DNA of 64,000 bases, from the NCBI GenBank assembly GCA_029961685.1, contig JARWKL010000013.1:22536922-22600921 (forward strand). Direction: 5' to 3'. Below are positions 47,505 through 60,860 of the stretch, in pieces (the stretch's first letter is position 1; each line of letters starts with the position of its first letter). Origin of the DNA: Aristolochia californica. Lineage: Eukaryota; Streptophyta; Magnoliopsida; Piperales; Aristolochiaceae. A program made the translations under genes and the position numbers. The notes under the pieces were generated by a model. The model did not search any database. It was not told where the DNA came from and saw only the letters and a list, made by a program, of their open reading frames with translations.

Positions 47505-47994
47505 ACCTACAAGACTCCTTGAAGATGGTGGTAAGAGAGTGCTTCTCCATATAGTAATCCATATGGGGAATGTCCTTGAGACATCAGTGAAGGCAATTTG
47601 TTTGTAAGATAAATGGTTGTACCATAAACCTCACTTCACATGTTCTTAGGGAAATTACTACTCAACAACAAAGCCAAACCCATTGAGTGATATGGCAAAG
47701 CTTGTTATCACTAGCCTCATTTTGTTTGGGGATACATGCACATGAATGTTAATGGTGCATGGCTCGTTATGTAAATAAGACAAAAATTCAAAGGACATAA
47801 GTTCCCCACCACCATCACTCCTTAAGATAATAATGTGTGCATCAAAGAAATTTTTCCACATGTTGAAGATAGAAAATAATTCAAATTTATGTTAAAGAAA
47901 AAAAATCCAAGTGACGCATGAATAAACTTTAACAAATTCAAGTAGAACCACAAGTGAGACAAATTGAACAAGGAAAAGTCCCAATACATCAATA
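47505..47994 (-). pseudogene. Copia integrase fragment (element O1), continued beyond E
   Basis: Minus-strand pieces match the integrase: IIILRSDGGGELMSFEF (47790s), then YGTTIYLTNKLPS and HSPYGLLYGEALS near 47520-47640. Frames shift between them. It is cut on the left by the hAT relic and on the right by element E; 57084-57200 is its probable continuation. Confidence 0.75.
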
Positions 47995-48445
47995 TGAATT
48001 GTTGAATTTAGGACCCCATGATTGAAACCTTAAGCAAGATGAGAGAGGGAGAAGGAAAAGAGATAAGAGAGAGAGATAAAGAGAGCTAGGGTAGAGAGGA
48101 GAGAAGAGAAAAGAGAGAGAAAGACTTTAGGCTAAAGAGAAATTCTTCCACGAGTTGAGAAGTGGAGAGCTTGATTGAACCCTTCAACCAAGACCCATAC
48201 TTATACTATTTCCATTACATATTTATGAAAAATTCAAAGATAAGTTAGGATCCCTAATATCCCTAATTACATCAATCATGATTATCCAAATCTACATAAA
48301 TCAAGGGAAGATAAATCAATTACATTAATCAAGGAAGATTGCCAAATCTTCCAACTCATGTGATAAGGATTCTAGCTCGTGTGGTGACTCATCATGTTAA
48401 CTCGTGTGGTCATGGTGGGTTTGGTCCCACCTTGTAACACTCCCC

Positions 48446-51400
48446 TTCAAGCTGGGGATGAGAAAACACTGTAAATGCCTAGCTTGTTGTAGATGGTAGA
48501 CAAGATCTTATAAGTGCCTGGCTTGGTGACAATGTCTGCTACTTGCCCTTGTGAGTAGATATGTTTGAGAGATAATAAGCAGGCTTGGAATTTCTTTCGT
48601 ATGAAATGGTAATCTACCTCAATGTGCTCTGTTCTCTCATGGAAGACCAGATTTTAGGTGATATATATTGCCACCTGATTATCACAATGTAGATCGATAG
48701 GGGCTTCTTTATAGAATCTCAGTTCAATGAGAAGGGATTTGATCCATAGAAGCTCACTAACTGTGTGTGCCATGGCTCTTTATGTTGCTTCTACACTGGA
48801 CCTTACAACTACATTCTGCTTCTTACTTCTCCATGTTACCAAGTTTTCTCCAACCATTGTACAATATCCCGAAGTAGATTTTCTGTCATCCGGGGATCCG
48901 GCTCAGTCTGCATCTAAGAACCCTTCTATGTTGAAGTGACCATGGTTCTTATTGAGAAACCCTCTTCCTGTAGCTCATTTCAAATATTACAATATTCTTT
49001 CTAGTGCTTGTCAGTGAATAAGTTATGGTTTGTGCACGTATTGACTCACAACACTTACTACATATGATATATCCGACCTTATTACACAGAGATAAATGAG
49101 TTTCTCCACAAGTCCTTGATGTTTTTTTATATCCACATCTTCTCCAGTGCCTGTAGATAATTTTTTATTGGAATCCATAGGGTTTCTGTTGGTCTACACC
49201 CCATCATTCTTATCTCCTCCAGTAGATAAAGGACATACTTCCTTTGAGATAGTATAATCCTAGGTTTGGACTGTAGTAATTCAATACCTAGAAAGTATTT
49301 AAGTAGTCCAATATCTTTTGTTTTGAATTCTTCACATATCTTTTCCTTGTTTTCCTGAATGCCCTCGAGATCACTACCGGTTAAGACAATATCATCAACA
49401 TATACGGCCAAAATCACTTTCACTTTAGGTGTGTCTTTAAGAAGCATGGAGTGATCTACAAAACTTCTATAAAATCTGGCCCGTATGAGTGATTGGCTAA
49501 ATTTATCATACCGTGCATAACGAGACTGTTTCAGACCATAAAGGGATTTCTTCAATCGACATACCAACTCCCACTCAACCACAAATCCAGGTGGTTGTTG
49601 CATATAAATTTCTTCCTTTATATCCCCATTCAGAAAAACATTTTTCACATCAAACTAATAGACCGGCCAGGAAGAATTAGCAACAAGAGATAATAAAATA
49701 TGTACTGAGTTCATTTTGGCCACTGGAGAGAATGTTTCCTCATAATCAATCCCAAAAAATTATGTATAGCCTTTGGCAACGAGGCGGGCCGTAAGGCAAG
49801 CAACTGACCCATTCGGATTGTGTTTAACTATAAATACTCACTTACAATCGACAAGTTTTTTTCCTGATGGAAGAGGAACTAAAACCCATGTCTGATTATC
49901 ATAGAGTGCCTGCATTTCTTCGTTCATTGCCGCCTTCCACCCTAGATGTTTCAGAGCCTCCTTATAGGACTGAGATGGAGGAGATAGACGCAAGAAATTG
50001 ACAACATGAAGAGGATAAAAGATTATGAGACACAAAATTGGATATGGGGTGAGAAGTAGAGGGCCTAGTGCAAGTTCTGGGTTTTTTTCTTAAGGCAATG
50101 GATCGAGTATCATATTGTGGTCCAAAAGGAATAGGAGAAGATGGACTTACCTTGATGGGATCCACAAACTCCATAGGTGTGGTGTCAACTAGCTCTTTAG
50201 GGGGTTGAACAGTTTTCGTAGCACGAGGCACAACCAGTTGAGGAGAGGCTGGTACAGAAGAGAGTCTTGGAGGGGCATTGTCAAAGTAGTATGAAAAGTC
50301 TTAAAAAAAATTTACATCCCTGGACACAAGTAACCTTTGGAGAGTGGGATTGTAGCAAATATAACCTTTGGAGAGTGGGAGAGTTTCCTAAGAAGATACA
50401 CTTGATAGATTTTGGATCAAGTTTACTATGTTGTGGGGACATAATATGGACAAAGCATGTACAACCGAGGACTTTCAAGGGAAGTGAAAAAGGATCACCA
50501 TGTGGAAATAATAAGGAATATGGGGATTTATGATCGAGAATGGAAGAGGGTAGCCTATTTATAAGAAAACAGGGAGGATGGCATGCGGCTAAACAAATTT
50601 TGAGACTTTGATGGTATACAATAAGCTGCGAGCTACCTCAAGAAGGTGATGGTTCTTCCGTCCTGCTACACCATTCTATTGGGGGGTGTAGGCACAAGAT
50701 GTTTGATAGATAATGACATTCTCTTGGCAAAAATAGTCAAGATCTCTGGAAATATATTCTTTGGCATTATTAGACCTAAGTACTTTGATTTTTTTACCAA
50801 ATTGAGTGACAACCATAGTATGAAAGAATTTAAATATGGATGGTATTTCATATCGCTCTTTAAAAAAGAAATAGCCATGTAGTACTAGTAAAATTATCAA
50901 TAAAGGTAATAAAATACTTGACTTGGAAAAAATTTTAGGCGCTCAAGGGTCCCCATAAATCTTTGTGGATCAATGAAAAATGATCAACACTTTTAAGTTC
51001 TGGACGAGGTGAGTATGTGGTCCTCTGGTGTTCACTCAATTGAGACACTTCACAATTTAAATTTGACCTATCCTTAAAGGTAGGAAAAAGAAGATGAAGT
51101 GATTGTGCAGATGGATGTCCGAACCGATTGTGCCATAGACTTGTCTCAGTTTCCTTGGTTGAGACGGCATTTATTTGAGGCACGTCTAGCTAGTAGTGCC
51201 CCCCTTGTGCACGGCCTCTGCCAATCACCTGCTTTGTTATAAGATCCTAAAACACATATGAAGTGGGTGATAAGGTAATTGAACAATTGAAATGTTGTGT
51301 TAGTTGACTAATTGATAAAAGATTCAAGGGAAAGGTAAGAACAAAAAGAATATCTGTTAGTAGAAGTGATGGTGTAATAAAGGTGAATCCTTTCCCAAGA

Positions 51401-52996
51401 ACTTTAGTTTGGGAGCCGTCAGCTATGGTAATAAATTTATTTGAGAGACAAGGAGAAATTGAGTGGAGTATATTTTTGTTACCTATGAGATGCTTGGAGG
51501 CCCCTGAGTTAATTATCTAGGATGAAGAGGAGGAAGTGGTAGAGAGCATACTTGAAATTGTGGGGGCAGCAGCAGTTGAGAAGGAACTTGGAGGAGAGAC
51601 CATCAGAGTTTTCATTTTCTGGAATAAGTCATACTCATCATCGGTAAGAGTTTTCTTTTCTATTGGTGGGGTAGACTGGTCCTCCTTTGTATCACTTGTT
51701 GAGGCTTGATTAGCCTTAAACGAATCCGGTATGCCACGAATTTTAAAACACTGATTTATAGTGTGGCCATTTTTCCCACAACGGGTGCATTCCCGACCGT
51801 CCATTTTGGTAAAACCATTCCTTCCATCTTTTCCTCATCCTCCTCTATAACTTCTTCCATAGCCTCGGCCATAGTCAATTGATGTTCCCCTATGCCCAGA
51901 GTACATAGCAGATGACACTTTAGTGAGAGAAGGAAAAGAAAAGTCTGGAATGTGGAGAAATGTGGCACATACATCATCAAAGGTGGAAATAGCAGAGGTG
52001 CAATGGAGTTGACTTTTAGAAACTTTGAGATATGGCTTAAAGTTTGATAGGCAAATGGCAGTGGCTAAGGCTTCCTTCTGCTTGTCTTGGAAAGAAATAT
52101 CAATGGAGGTAGGCTGAGCTAGCTCCCATTCTTGAAGAAGGCCTCTAAAACGAGTCAAATATTCATGGATATTTTCTCACTGTTTAGTGTTGAACATTAT
52201 TTGGAGAATATCATATGGTCTGTGTAAGTTGTCGGAGCTAGAGAATATTCCTTGGAGAATATCATATGGCGGTGTCGAGATGAATAACATTGTTGAAGAT
52301 AGGTTCTTCCATGTTGTTGATGAGCCAACTAATTACTAAAGTGTCATTTTTTAACCACTTAGCATAAGTGTTGAAAGATAAGGCCCAAGCCCACATGAAC
52401 AAGGAAGGCCCACATATGTAAGAGTGCTATAAGATGGGCCACACGACCAAAGAAGGCCCACAAGATGGGCCCAAATCCATAAGAAGTATGACCCACCATG
52501 CTTACCACAAGCTGACATCCTTATCACATAAGTTGGAAGATCAAGAAGGACTCACAAAGGCATCTTTATCTTATGGTCACGGCCTAGAAGAGTTCTAGTT
52601 TGAGTTATATTTTTATTTTATCTATATTGAGTTATTTAATTATGCTAGGACTTATCTTTAAGTGTTAAAGTTTGGGTGTAATTGGGATAAAGGTAATTTT
52701 ATTGTAATTGGACTCTACTACCTTCCTCTATTATAAATAGAGGTTCATGTACTCTGATGATAATAATTTTATGAAGTCAATGAAGTATTTTTTTATTTTC
52801 CATAAATTCAACAATAAGCAACATCTTCTTCATCAATGGGTGGCTCAAGTTTAGTGAGTTGACAATGTAGGTCCCTTGTTAAAAGGAACTGCTGAACCGA
52901 TGTGGACCAGCTCAAGAAACTTGATATCCCTCGCAAGGATATGGTAGTAATCTTGAGAATATCATTCTTGTTACCCATGTATTATTTGGCCATAAG
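48446..52996 (-). pseudogene. Copia gag-pol remnant of element E
   Basis: From the right: a decayed gag start near 52990 (MAK, a stop, then YMGNKNDILKITT); gag on both sides of the solo LTR (51835-52158 is the longest piece); zinc knuckle CTRCGKNGHTINQC; a protease start with INSGASKHL-type sequence near 51510; GAG-pre-integrase 50935-51183 (LWHNRFGHPSAQS); integrase 50281-50900; reverse transcriptase 49127-50035 (AVYVDDIVLTGSD, MKNVFLNGDIKEEIYMQQP); and RNase H to 48446, decayed. The YVDD is intact, but the frame is broken in many places. Confidence 0.9.
52369..52813 (+). repeat. Solo LTR of the D family inside gag of E
   Basis: Starts TGTTGAAAGATAAGG and ends TAAATTCAACA, flanked by a perfect ATAAG (52364-52368 and 52814-52818). 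It matches the reverse complement of the D LTRs, including CTATTATAAATAGAGG. Confidence 0.93.
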
Positions 52997-53701
52997 ATGA
53001 AATTCAAGGGTTATAATGTACTCAAATTTGAAGTAACCTAAGTAAGTGGCTTGGAGATTCAAGTGCAGCCAAGGCTAGCTTGGGTAGATGGGAGAAGAAC
53101 CCGAGCTTATCAAGTCTTTAGGCCAGTCAACTTGCTGGCCAAAAATTTCTACAATTAATTCTCTAATATTCCTTGTAGAGAATAACAAAAATCAATCAAT
53201 AAGCATGAGATCAAGGTAAGGTAGCAATTCCGAATTAGATCTTTCCAAGATCATTCCAAAAATATATTTGACTCCAGCTTGGGATAAACCAGTCTAGATT
53301 CAGTTCCTCATGAATTAGGCAAGATGTGATTGATCTAAAATCAAACAAAATCAGGCCTAACCAAGAAGATATTGTGAGATCTTCAAAAACAGAAATCTTT
53401 CTTCAAATGGATTGGCATCAACTAGATTTTAAAAGGACCACTTACTTTCTTATTTTGTGTTTGATTCCTTTTATGTAAAACACAATATTCTATTCTTGAT
53501 TTTCCAAGAACAATCAGCCAACTCGTGGCTCTCAAAAAATTCCCCAAAAAATCACAAAACCGAATAGAGTTATTCAAACAACTCGGTTAATGGATAAGCT
53601 TAGCATAGAAACTAGGTAATTAGATTTATGAAATTCAATGGATAAAAAACCACTCATAAAAGGCTCAAGAAAATTTTTCTTCATCAGGAAAATCTTGTTT
53701 C

Positions 53702-56282
53702 TGTTGAATTTATGAAAAAGAGAAATATTTCATTGACTTCATTAACTTCATTAACTTCTTATAATCAGAGTACATGAACCTCTATTTATAATAGAGGAAG
53801 TTAGTAGAGTCCAATTACAATAAAACTACCAACGTCTCAGTTACACTCAAACACTAATACTTAAAGATAAGTCATAGCATAATTAAATAACTCAATATTG
53901 ATAAAAGACAAACATAACTCAAACTAGAACTCTTATAGGACGTGACCATAAGATAAATTTGCCTTTGTGAGTCCTTCTTGATCTTCCAACTTATGTGATA
54001 AGGATGTCAGCTTGTGGTAATCATGGTGGATCCTACTTCTTATGATCTTGGGCCCATCTTGTGGGCCTTCCTAGGTCGTGTGTCCCATCTTATAATACTC
54101 TTAGATATGTGGGTCTTCCATGGTCGTGTGAGTTGGAGCCCATCTTCCAACTCTTCCCCCTCAAGCTGGGGGTGAGAGAACATCATAAACTTCCAGCTTG
54201 CTGCAAATAATGTATAGAATCTTTTTTTATAAAATGTCACATCTTCCAATATGCCTTCATCTTCCAACACTCCCCCTCATACTGTTGCGCCCTTCCATGA
54301 GGCCCTGCTGGCATAATATAAGTGAGATTAAAAATCACTCCTAGCCGATAAGACATTGTTCCATACTCCAGTCCTAATGCTAGATGTAGGGCACATTCCG
54401 TCTTCTGTAGGTAGTGTGTCTATCGTCATTGCTCTGAAGTGTCCACCACCGTGTCCCTCCATAGGACAACAACTCTCAAGTGGTAGGAGTAATAAAAGCC
54501 ATTACAGGGGGATAGTGGGTTTATTTATAATGGTGTCCCAATCCAGACACCGACTCTCATGGTATCCCAACCGGGATATTTTTTAGAGTTAAATTTATCA
54601 TGGTGTCCCAATCCGGACACCGACTCTCATAGTGTCCCAACCATGATATTTTTTAGAGTCAAATAAGTTATGGTATGTGAAAAGGTACTGAGACCACCTT
54701 TTCTTCAATAATATTGTCTCATCCAAACAGACATAATAGCAACAACTATAATGTAACACGACCATCTTCCAACAGATATAACATGAACCAAAATAATAAA
54801 CCTTGTAGGACCCATAAAATAATCATAATCCAATATAAATATTTGTTTTAGATGTATAAGTTTCATCTTTTGTGCTACCCCTTTCATGAATATTTTGGTC
54901 ACATAAACTTATCCACAACATATGGAATAAAATACCTCTTTCTTGTACTTCTTCTACTTCTCCCCCTCAAGCTGGGAAGTAATGGTACTGATCCCAGCTT
55001 GAACCAACTATCATAGATGTAGCAATAAGTCTAAATAACAAAGATGTATAAATAAGCCCTCAAACTAGGGAGAAGCGAGATATTTTTCTGATATATCAAC
55101 TCAAAAAGTGATGCAAAACAATTGGCATAAATTCGGATTTTTCAATACAACAGAATACCAGCATGACCTTTAATTCTTCCAATGTGAATATATCTTTAAA
55201 TATAGATTAGATTAACATGAAATTTTCTCCTTATGAAACTAAACTTACATACCTTTCATCCAAGTATAAATTCATTTCATAAAATATAATTATAAGAAGA
55301 TAAATAATCTAATAGATTTTGGTCCCAGTCAACTGGTCGAACTAGGTACTGTTTCTCCTTTTTTTCCATGATGACCATTGACTATTCCAAGATCAATATC
55401 TCCTTATAAAAAAATCAGTGAAAATTAGTTGAATAGGTAAGAAAATAGACTTACATATCCTTCTTTTTATATATAATTCTCCATATAAAGTCTCTTTCTT
55501 AATAGCATAAAATACCGCAGAAATTGAAGCTTTCTGCTGCTACTCGAACCTCTTTTGCAATCTGACCTTTTCTTATTCAAATATCGATATCTCTCTGTAG
55601 ATAACTCCGATTGGAAAAAATCATTTTTCCTTGGAAATTAGACTCAAAATATATTTCCGTCAATATATAATTTTCAATATGAAAATATCAGTATAGAAGT
55701 AAAAAATGCAAAGAAATCTACAGGTGTAGGGACTAAAAAAATAACTACAAACCTAGACTTAGGGTTTCGGGTTTAGAGAAAAGGATCTAATTATCTCTGT
55801 GGGTTGACCAAGTCAACTCACAGAACCTGTTCTGATACCATGTTGAATTTATGGAAAAGAGAAATACTTCATTGACTTCATTAACTTCTTATAATCAGAG
55901 TACATGAACCTCTATTTATAATAGAGGAAGGAAGTAGAGTCCAATTACAATAAAACTACTATTATCCCAGTTACACCCATACTCTAACACTTAAAGATAA
56001 GTCCTAGCATAATTAAATAACTCAATATAGATAAAAGACAAACATAACTCAAACTAGAACTCTTCTAGGACGTGACCATAAGATAAAGATGCAATTGTGA
56101 GTTCTTCTTGATCTTCCAACTTATGTGATAAAGATGTCAGCTTGTGGTAATCATGGTGGGTCCTACTTCTTATGAGCTTGGGCCCATCTTGTGGGCCTTC
56201 CTTGGTCGTGTGGCCCATCTTATAATACTCTTAGATATGTAGGTCTTCCATGGTCGTATGGGCTGGAGCCCATCTTCCAATA
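53702..56282 (-). mobile_element. Non-autonomous LTR element D nested in E
   Basis: TSD GTTTC at 53697-53701 and 56283-56287. The 3' LTR is 53702 to about 54152 and the 5' LTR is 55841-56282. The primer-binding site is at 55829-55840 (plus GTTCTGATACCA, one change). The interior lacks gag and pol, but next to the 3' LTR the minus strand retains the last bases of a copia RNase H tail (CAGCAAGCTGG..GTTTATGATG..TTCTCTCACCCCCAG), matching the end of pol in A. D thus arose from a coding element by internal deletion or replacement. Confidence 0.92.
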
Positions 56283-57083
56283 GTTTCCACAAAATTATAA
56301 CTTTTTATGGAGAAAATCTCAACGTAAATCAATTTGCAGCCAAGAACTTGCAACTCGACAAAACTGCTTTGGTAAACTTCTTGTAATCCGAGATATATAA
56401 ATCTCAATAATATCATTAGATGAAGACAGAAATAAGATCATCTCTGAACCATCTTCTAAAGATCCAAAAATCAAAAGCATGAAGTAATAATAACAAGAAT
56501 GAAAAACTTATCTCATAAGCTTCAATCTTGCTTCACAAAGAGCTTTATGAGTAGCTTTGATCATAACTTCTTAGAGCATTCTTTTGATGTGGGGAAACTA
56601 AATTTGATGCTCTGATATCATGTTCAATTTAGCACCCCATGATTGAAACCTCGAGCAAGATGAGAGAGGGAGAAGAAAAAAAGCAAAGAGAGAGAGAGCT
56701 CGGATAGAGAGGAGAGAAGAGAAAAGAGAAAATAAAAACTTTAGGCTAGAGAGAAATCCTCCCACGAGTTGAGAAGTGGAGAGCTTGATTGAACCCTTCA
56801 ACTAAGACCCTTATTTATATTATTTCCATTAAAAATTTAGGAAAACTTCAGAGGTAAGTTATGATCCCTAATATCCCTAATTACATCAATCATGATTATC
56901 CAAATCTACATAAATCAAGGGAAGATAAATCAATTACATTAATTAAGGAATATTGCCAAATCTTCCAAATCATGTGATAAGGATTCGAGCTCGTGTGATG
57001 ACTCATCATGCCACCTCATGTGCTGACTCATCATGCTAGCTCGTGGGGTCATGGTGGGTTTGGTCCCACCTTGTAACATGAAT

Positions 57084-58331
57084 TAACTACTAAATCTATG
57101 AACTATGAAAGTGAAGTTTAGATAGTTGACAAATATGTCAAATATGAGGTTGTGAAGATGAAGACAATATACTCCCAGATGGTTTAGAAATAGTAGCAGG
57201 CACAATGGTAAACTACGGAAAAAAACTTAGGTAAACACTAATCAACGACAAAAAGAATAGAATAGGTTTATAATTCTTTAATTGCGCTTTTACTTAAATG
57301 CTCGAGCATCAATATGAATAGAATATGTTTTTTTTAAAGTATGTTACAATTGTAGGCACTATAAATCTCCACCACTAAGGAGAAAATTTCAAAATGCAGA
57401 GTCGTTTTCATCCAACCACGAACTTGTATATCCTTCAATGCCCAATTGTCAAACTCAGGATTATGGAAAATCGTTTTGTTTTCTTTCTCTATCTACAATT
57501 TGACTATCTTTCATCATTTGAATCTTCATATGTTTTAGAGCACCTCGCCCTCATATATGCGTGTAGACTAAGTGAAACCACATGATGTAGTTGTTGTTGA
57601 AACTTTCCAACTTAATTGTCACCAAATCATCAATTATTTTGTTCATACTTGAAATCCCCTTACAAAATCAGGAATATATATTGAAAATCAACTAATAAAA
57701 TTGACAAACATCATATTTGTGGTCAATCAAATTGACTCAACCCCCTATGAAGTCAACTCGATGATGTTGTTAGAATGAATTAAACAACAATCACTAAAGT
57801 CAAGTAGACTTGATCCTCTATCATGAGTTGACTCGATGTGTCGAGTACAATTTTCACAAAACTCATATTTTACACCAAAATATATCCCCTTTCACTAATT
57901 TTCTCAAATATTTGAATCACCCTTTATCTCCTCCAAACTTATAGACAAATCGTTATGCTCCAAAAAGACTGAGTGACAATCAAAATTATTTTCAATCTCT
58001 TATCAAATCAATGTAAATCACAATCTTGCCAAATCGCATGCCTCAAAATGCTTGCTCTGATACCATTTGATGATTAAGTGATGTGCAAATTATAAAAAAA
58101 TTAATGTAAACTAATGTAGGAGATATTTAACGTGGTTCAGGTAGAAAATGTTTCATCCATAGAAATGAATCACTCTTCAAAGAACAAGATGCCTTTCAAT
58201 TATTTGATTGTATTACTTTAAATGTATCAGAGAGTTACAACTCAATTATAATTATAAAAAGATCACATCATTAGTATCATTATCTCTCATATTTAGTATG
58301 GTAAGAAGTAGCATATTAGCCAAAGAAAGAT
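57084..58331 (-). mobile_element. Copia remnant O1: 5' LTR, leader and gag-like part
   Basis: A perfect minus-strand primer-binding site (58054-58065, plus GCTCTGATACCA) lies next to an LTR starting TGATGATTAAG at 58068 that continues to about 58331. The LTR contains TTTAACGTGGTTC, common in plant copia LTRs. The part from 57266 to 58053 is leader or gag in decayed form. It is repeated, with high similarity, at about 59174-60226 (offset 1894 bp). Confidence 0.75.
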
Positions 58332-60226
58332 GAGTAAATAAAACTATAGTAGAACTCAAGGCTCCTTGAAGCTATCAATCACCTTCAAAAATATGAAAAT
58401 GTCCTTGTTTATAGATAATCCTTTAAGAAAACAAAAGACAAAGTCAATATACACCCAACATCATGAAACAGATTAAAATCAGACACAGATAACAAACTAA
58501 ACCAAAAAAGAAAAGGAGGACATTTTTAAAATCTAAGGAACCAACTAGAGTACTAATGCACATATGACCTATATGAGTGATGTCATAAGCACGACCATCT
58601 CTAGTAACTATATATCCGTGACCACGATAAAAAGACAAAATGAAAAACTTACTAGAGTAATTGGCAACAAGTTGGGTAGCACCACTCTCCATTATTCAAG
58701 CTCGGCCAATGTTGCATTCAATTGCATGCAAAAAATCAGCAACCAATCTAGAAGTATCAATCTAGAAGTATCAACATAACTGAAAAAATTATCCCTTAAG
58801 CCTGGAGACCATCTTTGTGGCCATTGGATTGCCCATATTTGCCCCTTAGATTATTTGTGTGACTCCAATCAGGATTCTATTGAGGTGACTAAAAAATGGA
58901 TTCTAAAATCGGAGTAGACTTAAAAGGTATAATAAACTCATTTTTGAAAAGACATTGTTCTTGCTATCGCAACAAATGAAGCAACGAATGAAAACTTGAT
59001 AGTTGTAGTTATGTTATAAGTTCCCTAATAAATTTAAAATGCTCCTCTATCAATCCATTAAGAATGTAAGGAACTATATCCCTAGAGGAGATTGTTTCTC
59101 TGACTATCTATAATTGAGTACATACTTTCAACACCTGATTGTAAAACTCAGTAATGGATTTGTCCCCTTGTTTACAATTCTTTAGTTGTACTTTTACTTA
59201 AATGCTCGAGCATCAATATAAATAGAATATGTTTTCTTTAAAGTATGTTACAATTGTAGGCACTATAAATCTCTACCACTATGGAGAGAATTTCAAAATA
59301 TATAATCGTTTTCATCCAACCACGAACTTGTATATCCTTCAATGCCCAATTGTCAAACTTAGGATTATGGAAAATCGTTTTTTTTCTTTCTCTATCTATC
59401 ATTTGACTATCTTTCATCATTTGAATCTTCATATGTTTTATAGCACCTTGCCCTCATATATGCGTGTAGACTAAGTGAAACCACATGATGTAGTTATGGT
59501 TGAAACTTTCCAACTTAACTGTCACCAAATCACCAATTAGTTTGTTCATACTTGAAATCCCCTTACAAAATCAGGAATATATATTGAAAATCAACCAATA
59601 AAATTGACAAACATAATATTTGTGGTCAATCAAATCGACTCAATCCCCTACTCGATGATGTTGTTGGAATGAATTAAACAACAATCACTAAAGTCAAGTA
59701 GACTTGATCCTCTATCATGAGCTGACTCGATGTGTCGAGTACAATTTTCACAAAACTCATATTCTACACCAAAATATATCCCCTTTCACTAATTTTCTCA
59801 TATATTTGAATCACCCTTAATCTCTTCCAAACTTATAAACAAATCGATATGCTCCAACAAGACTGAGCGACAATCAAAATTATTTTCAATTTCTTATCAA
59901 ATCAATGTAAATCACAATCTTGCCAAATCACATGCCTCAAAACGCTTGCTCTGATACCATTTGATGATTAAACGATGTGAAAATGATAAACAAATTAATG
60001 TAAACTAATGTAGGAGATATTTAACGTGGTTCGGGTAGAAAATATTTCATCCATAGAAATGAATCACTCTTCAAAGAACAAGATGCATTTCAATTATTTT
60101 ATTGTATTACTTTAAATGTATCAGAGAGTTACAACTCAATTATAATTATAAAAAAAGGACATAATTAGTATCATTATCACATCATATTTAGTATGGTAAG
60201 AAGTAGCATGTTAGCCAAAGAAAGAG
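58332..60226 (-). mobile_element. Copia remnant O2: gag/protease part and 5' LTR
   Basis: The second copy has its primer-binding site at 59948-59959 and its LTR from 59962 to at least 60226. On the minus strand inside it lies a protease fragment at about 58500-58700 (ESGATQ, then DITHIGH and LDFKNVL, typical of copia protease ends). Pol beyond that is missing, and the O1 LTR directly follows at 58331. Confidence 0.72.
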
Positions 60227-60860
60227 GAATCATAACTCATGTGGGTGTTCATGCTTGTGGAAATTCATATACCCCCGTATATACAAGAGTTAACTCAAAT
60301 GATTTTTCTAGTGATTTAATTGTAAACTATATACATAAGAGTTGACCTGATGGATGTTTTAGTAATACTATTTGTACATCCTTTGCTATGACAAAAGGAC
60401 ATAATGAGACAGTTTTGGGTCCTCAATAAGCTTGAAACGTAACTACTAAACTTTTTTACAATTTTATTGGCTTATTCGGAGTAATATCACAATTCACTCG
60501 TTCTCAGGTATACCTATTCAGTAAAAGTGGTATTAGATAAAAGAGGTTAGACCAATCCCATTCATTCTGGTTCCTTCCCAACAAATCAGTTCTCAGGTAT
60601 ACCTGTTCAGTAAAAGTGGCATGAGATAGAAGAGGTTAGACCAATCCCATTCATTCTGATTCCTTCCCAACAGATCTTGTTGAATGAATTTGTCCATTTA
60701 TGTATTCCTTTCTTCTTAGTCTAGTGAATTTCTATGAATTTATCCATTTATGTATTCCCTTCTTCTTAGTCTAGTGAATTTCTTTTATGATGAAGACATT
60801 ATACGCACATGGCATTTTCTGAACCGGTGATGATGCAATAATAACATCCTCAAATAAAAA
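60227..60860. repeat. Intergenic stretch with two short tandem duplications
   Basis: A unit of about 90 bp with GTTCTCAGGTATACCT and AGAGGTTAGACCAATCCC occurs at about 60502 and 60592. A unit of about 53 bp with ATTTATGTATTCC and CTTCTTAGTCTAGTG occurs at about 60690 and 60742. No gene is seen. Confidence 0.75.

Larger units (their letters stand above)
48000..57078 (-). mobile_element. Ty1/copia element E, full length, with two later insertions
   Basis: Bounded by TGTTGAATTTAGG at 48000 and CTTGTAACA at 57078, with TSD TGAAT at 47995-47999 and 57079-57083. The 3' LTR is 48000-48439 and the 5' LTR is 56621-57078. The primer-binding site is at 56609-56620 (plus GCTCTGATATCA). The reversed polypurine tract follows 48440. 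Element D sits in its leader (53702-56282) and a solo LTR sits in gag (52369-52813). Internal sequence is of the A/F family but the LTRs have diverged. Confidence 0.93.

Noticed and set aside
48727..48939. Plus-strand 70-codon frame (also at 12491-12703 on the minus strand)
   Set aside because: Both are antisense shadows of the copia RNase H region, which is why they resemble each other.
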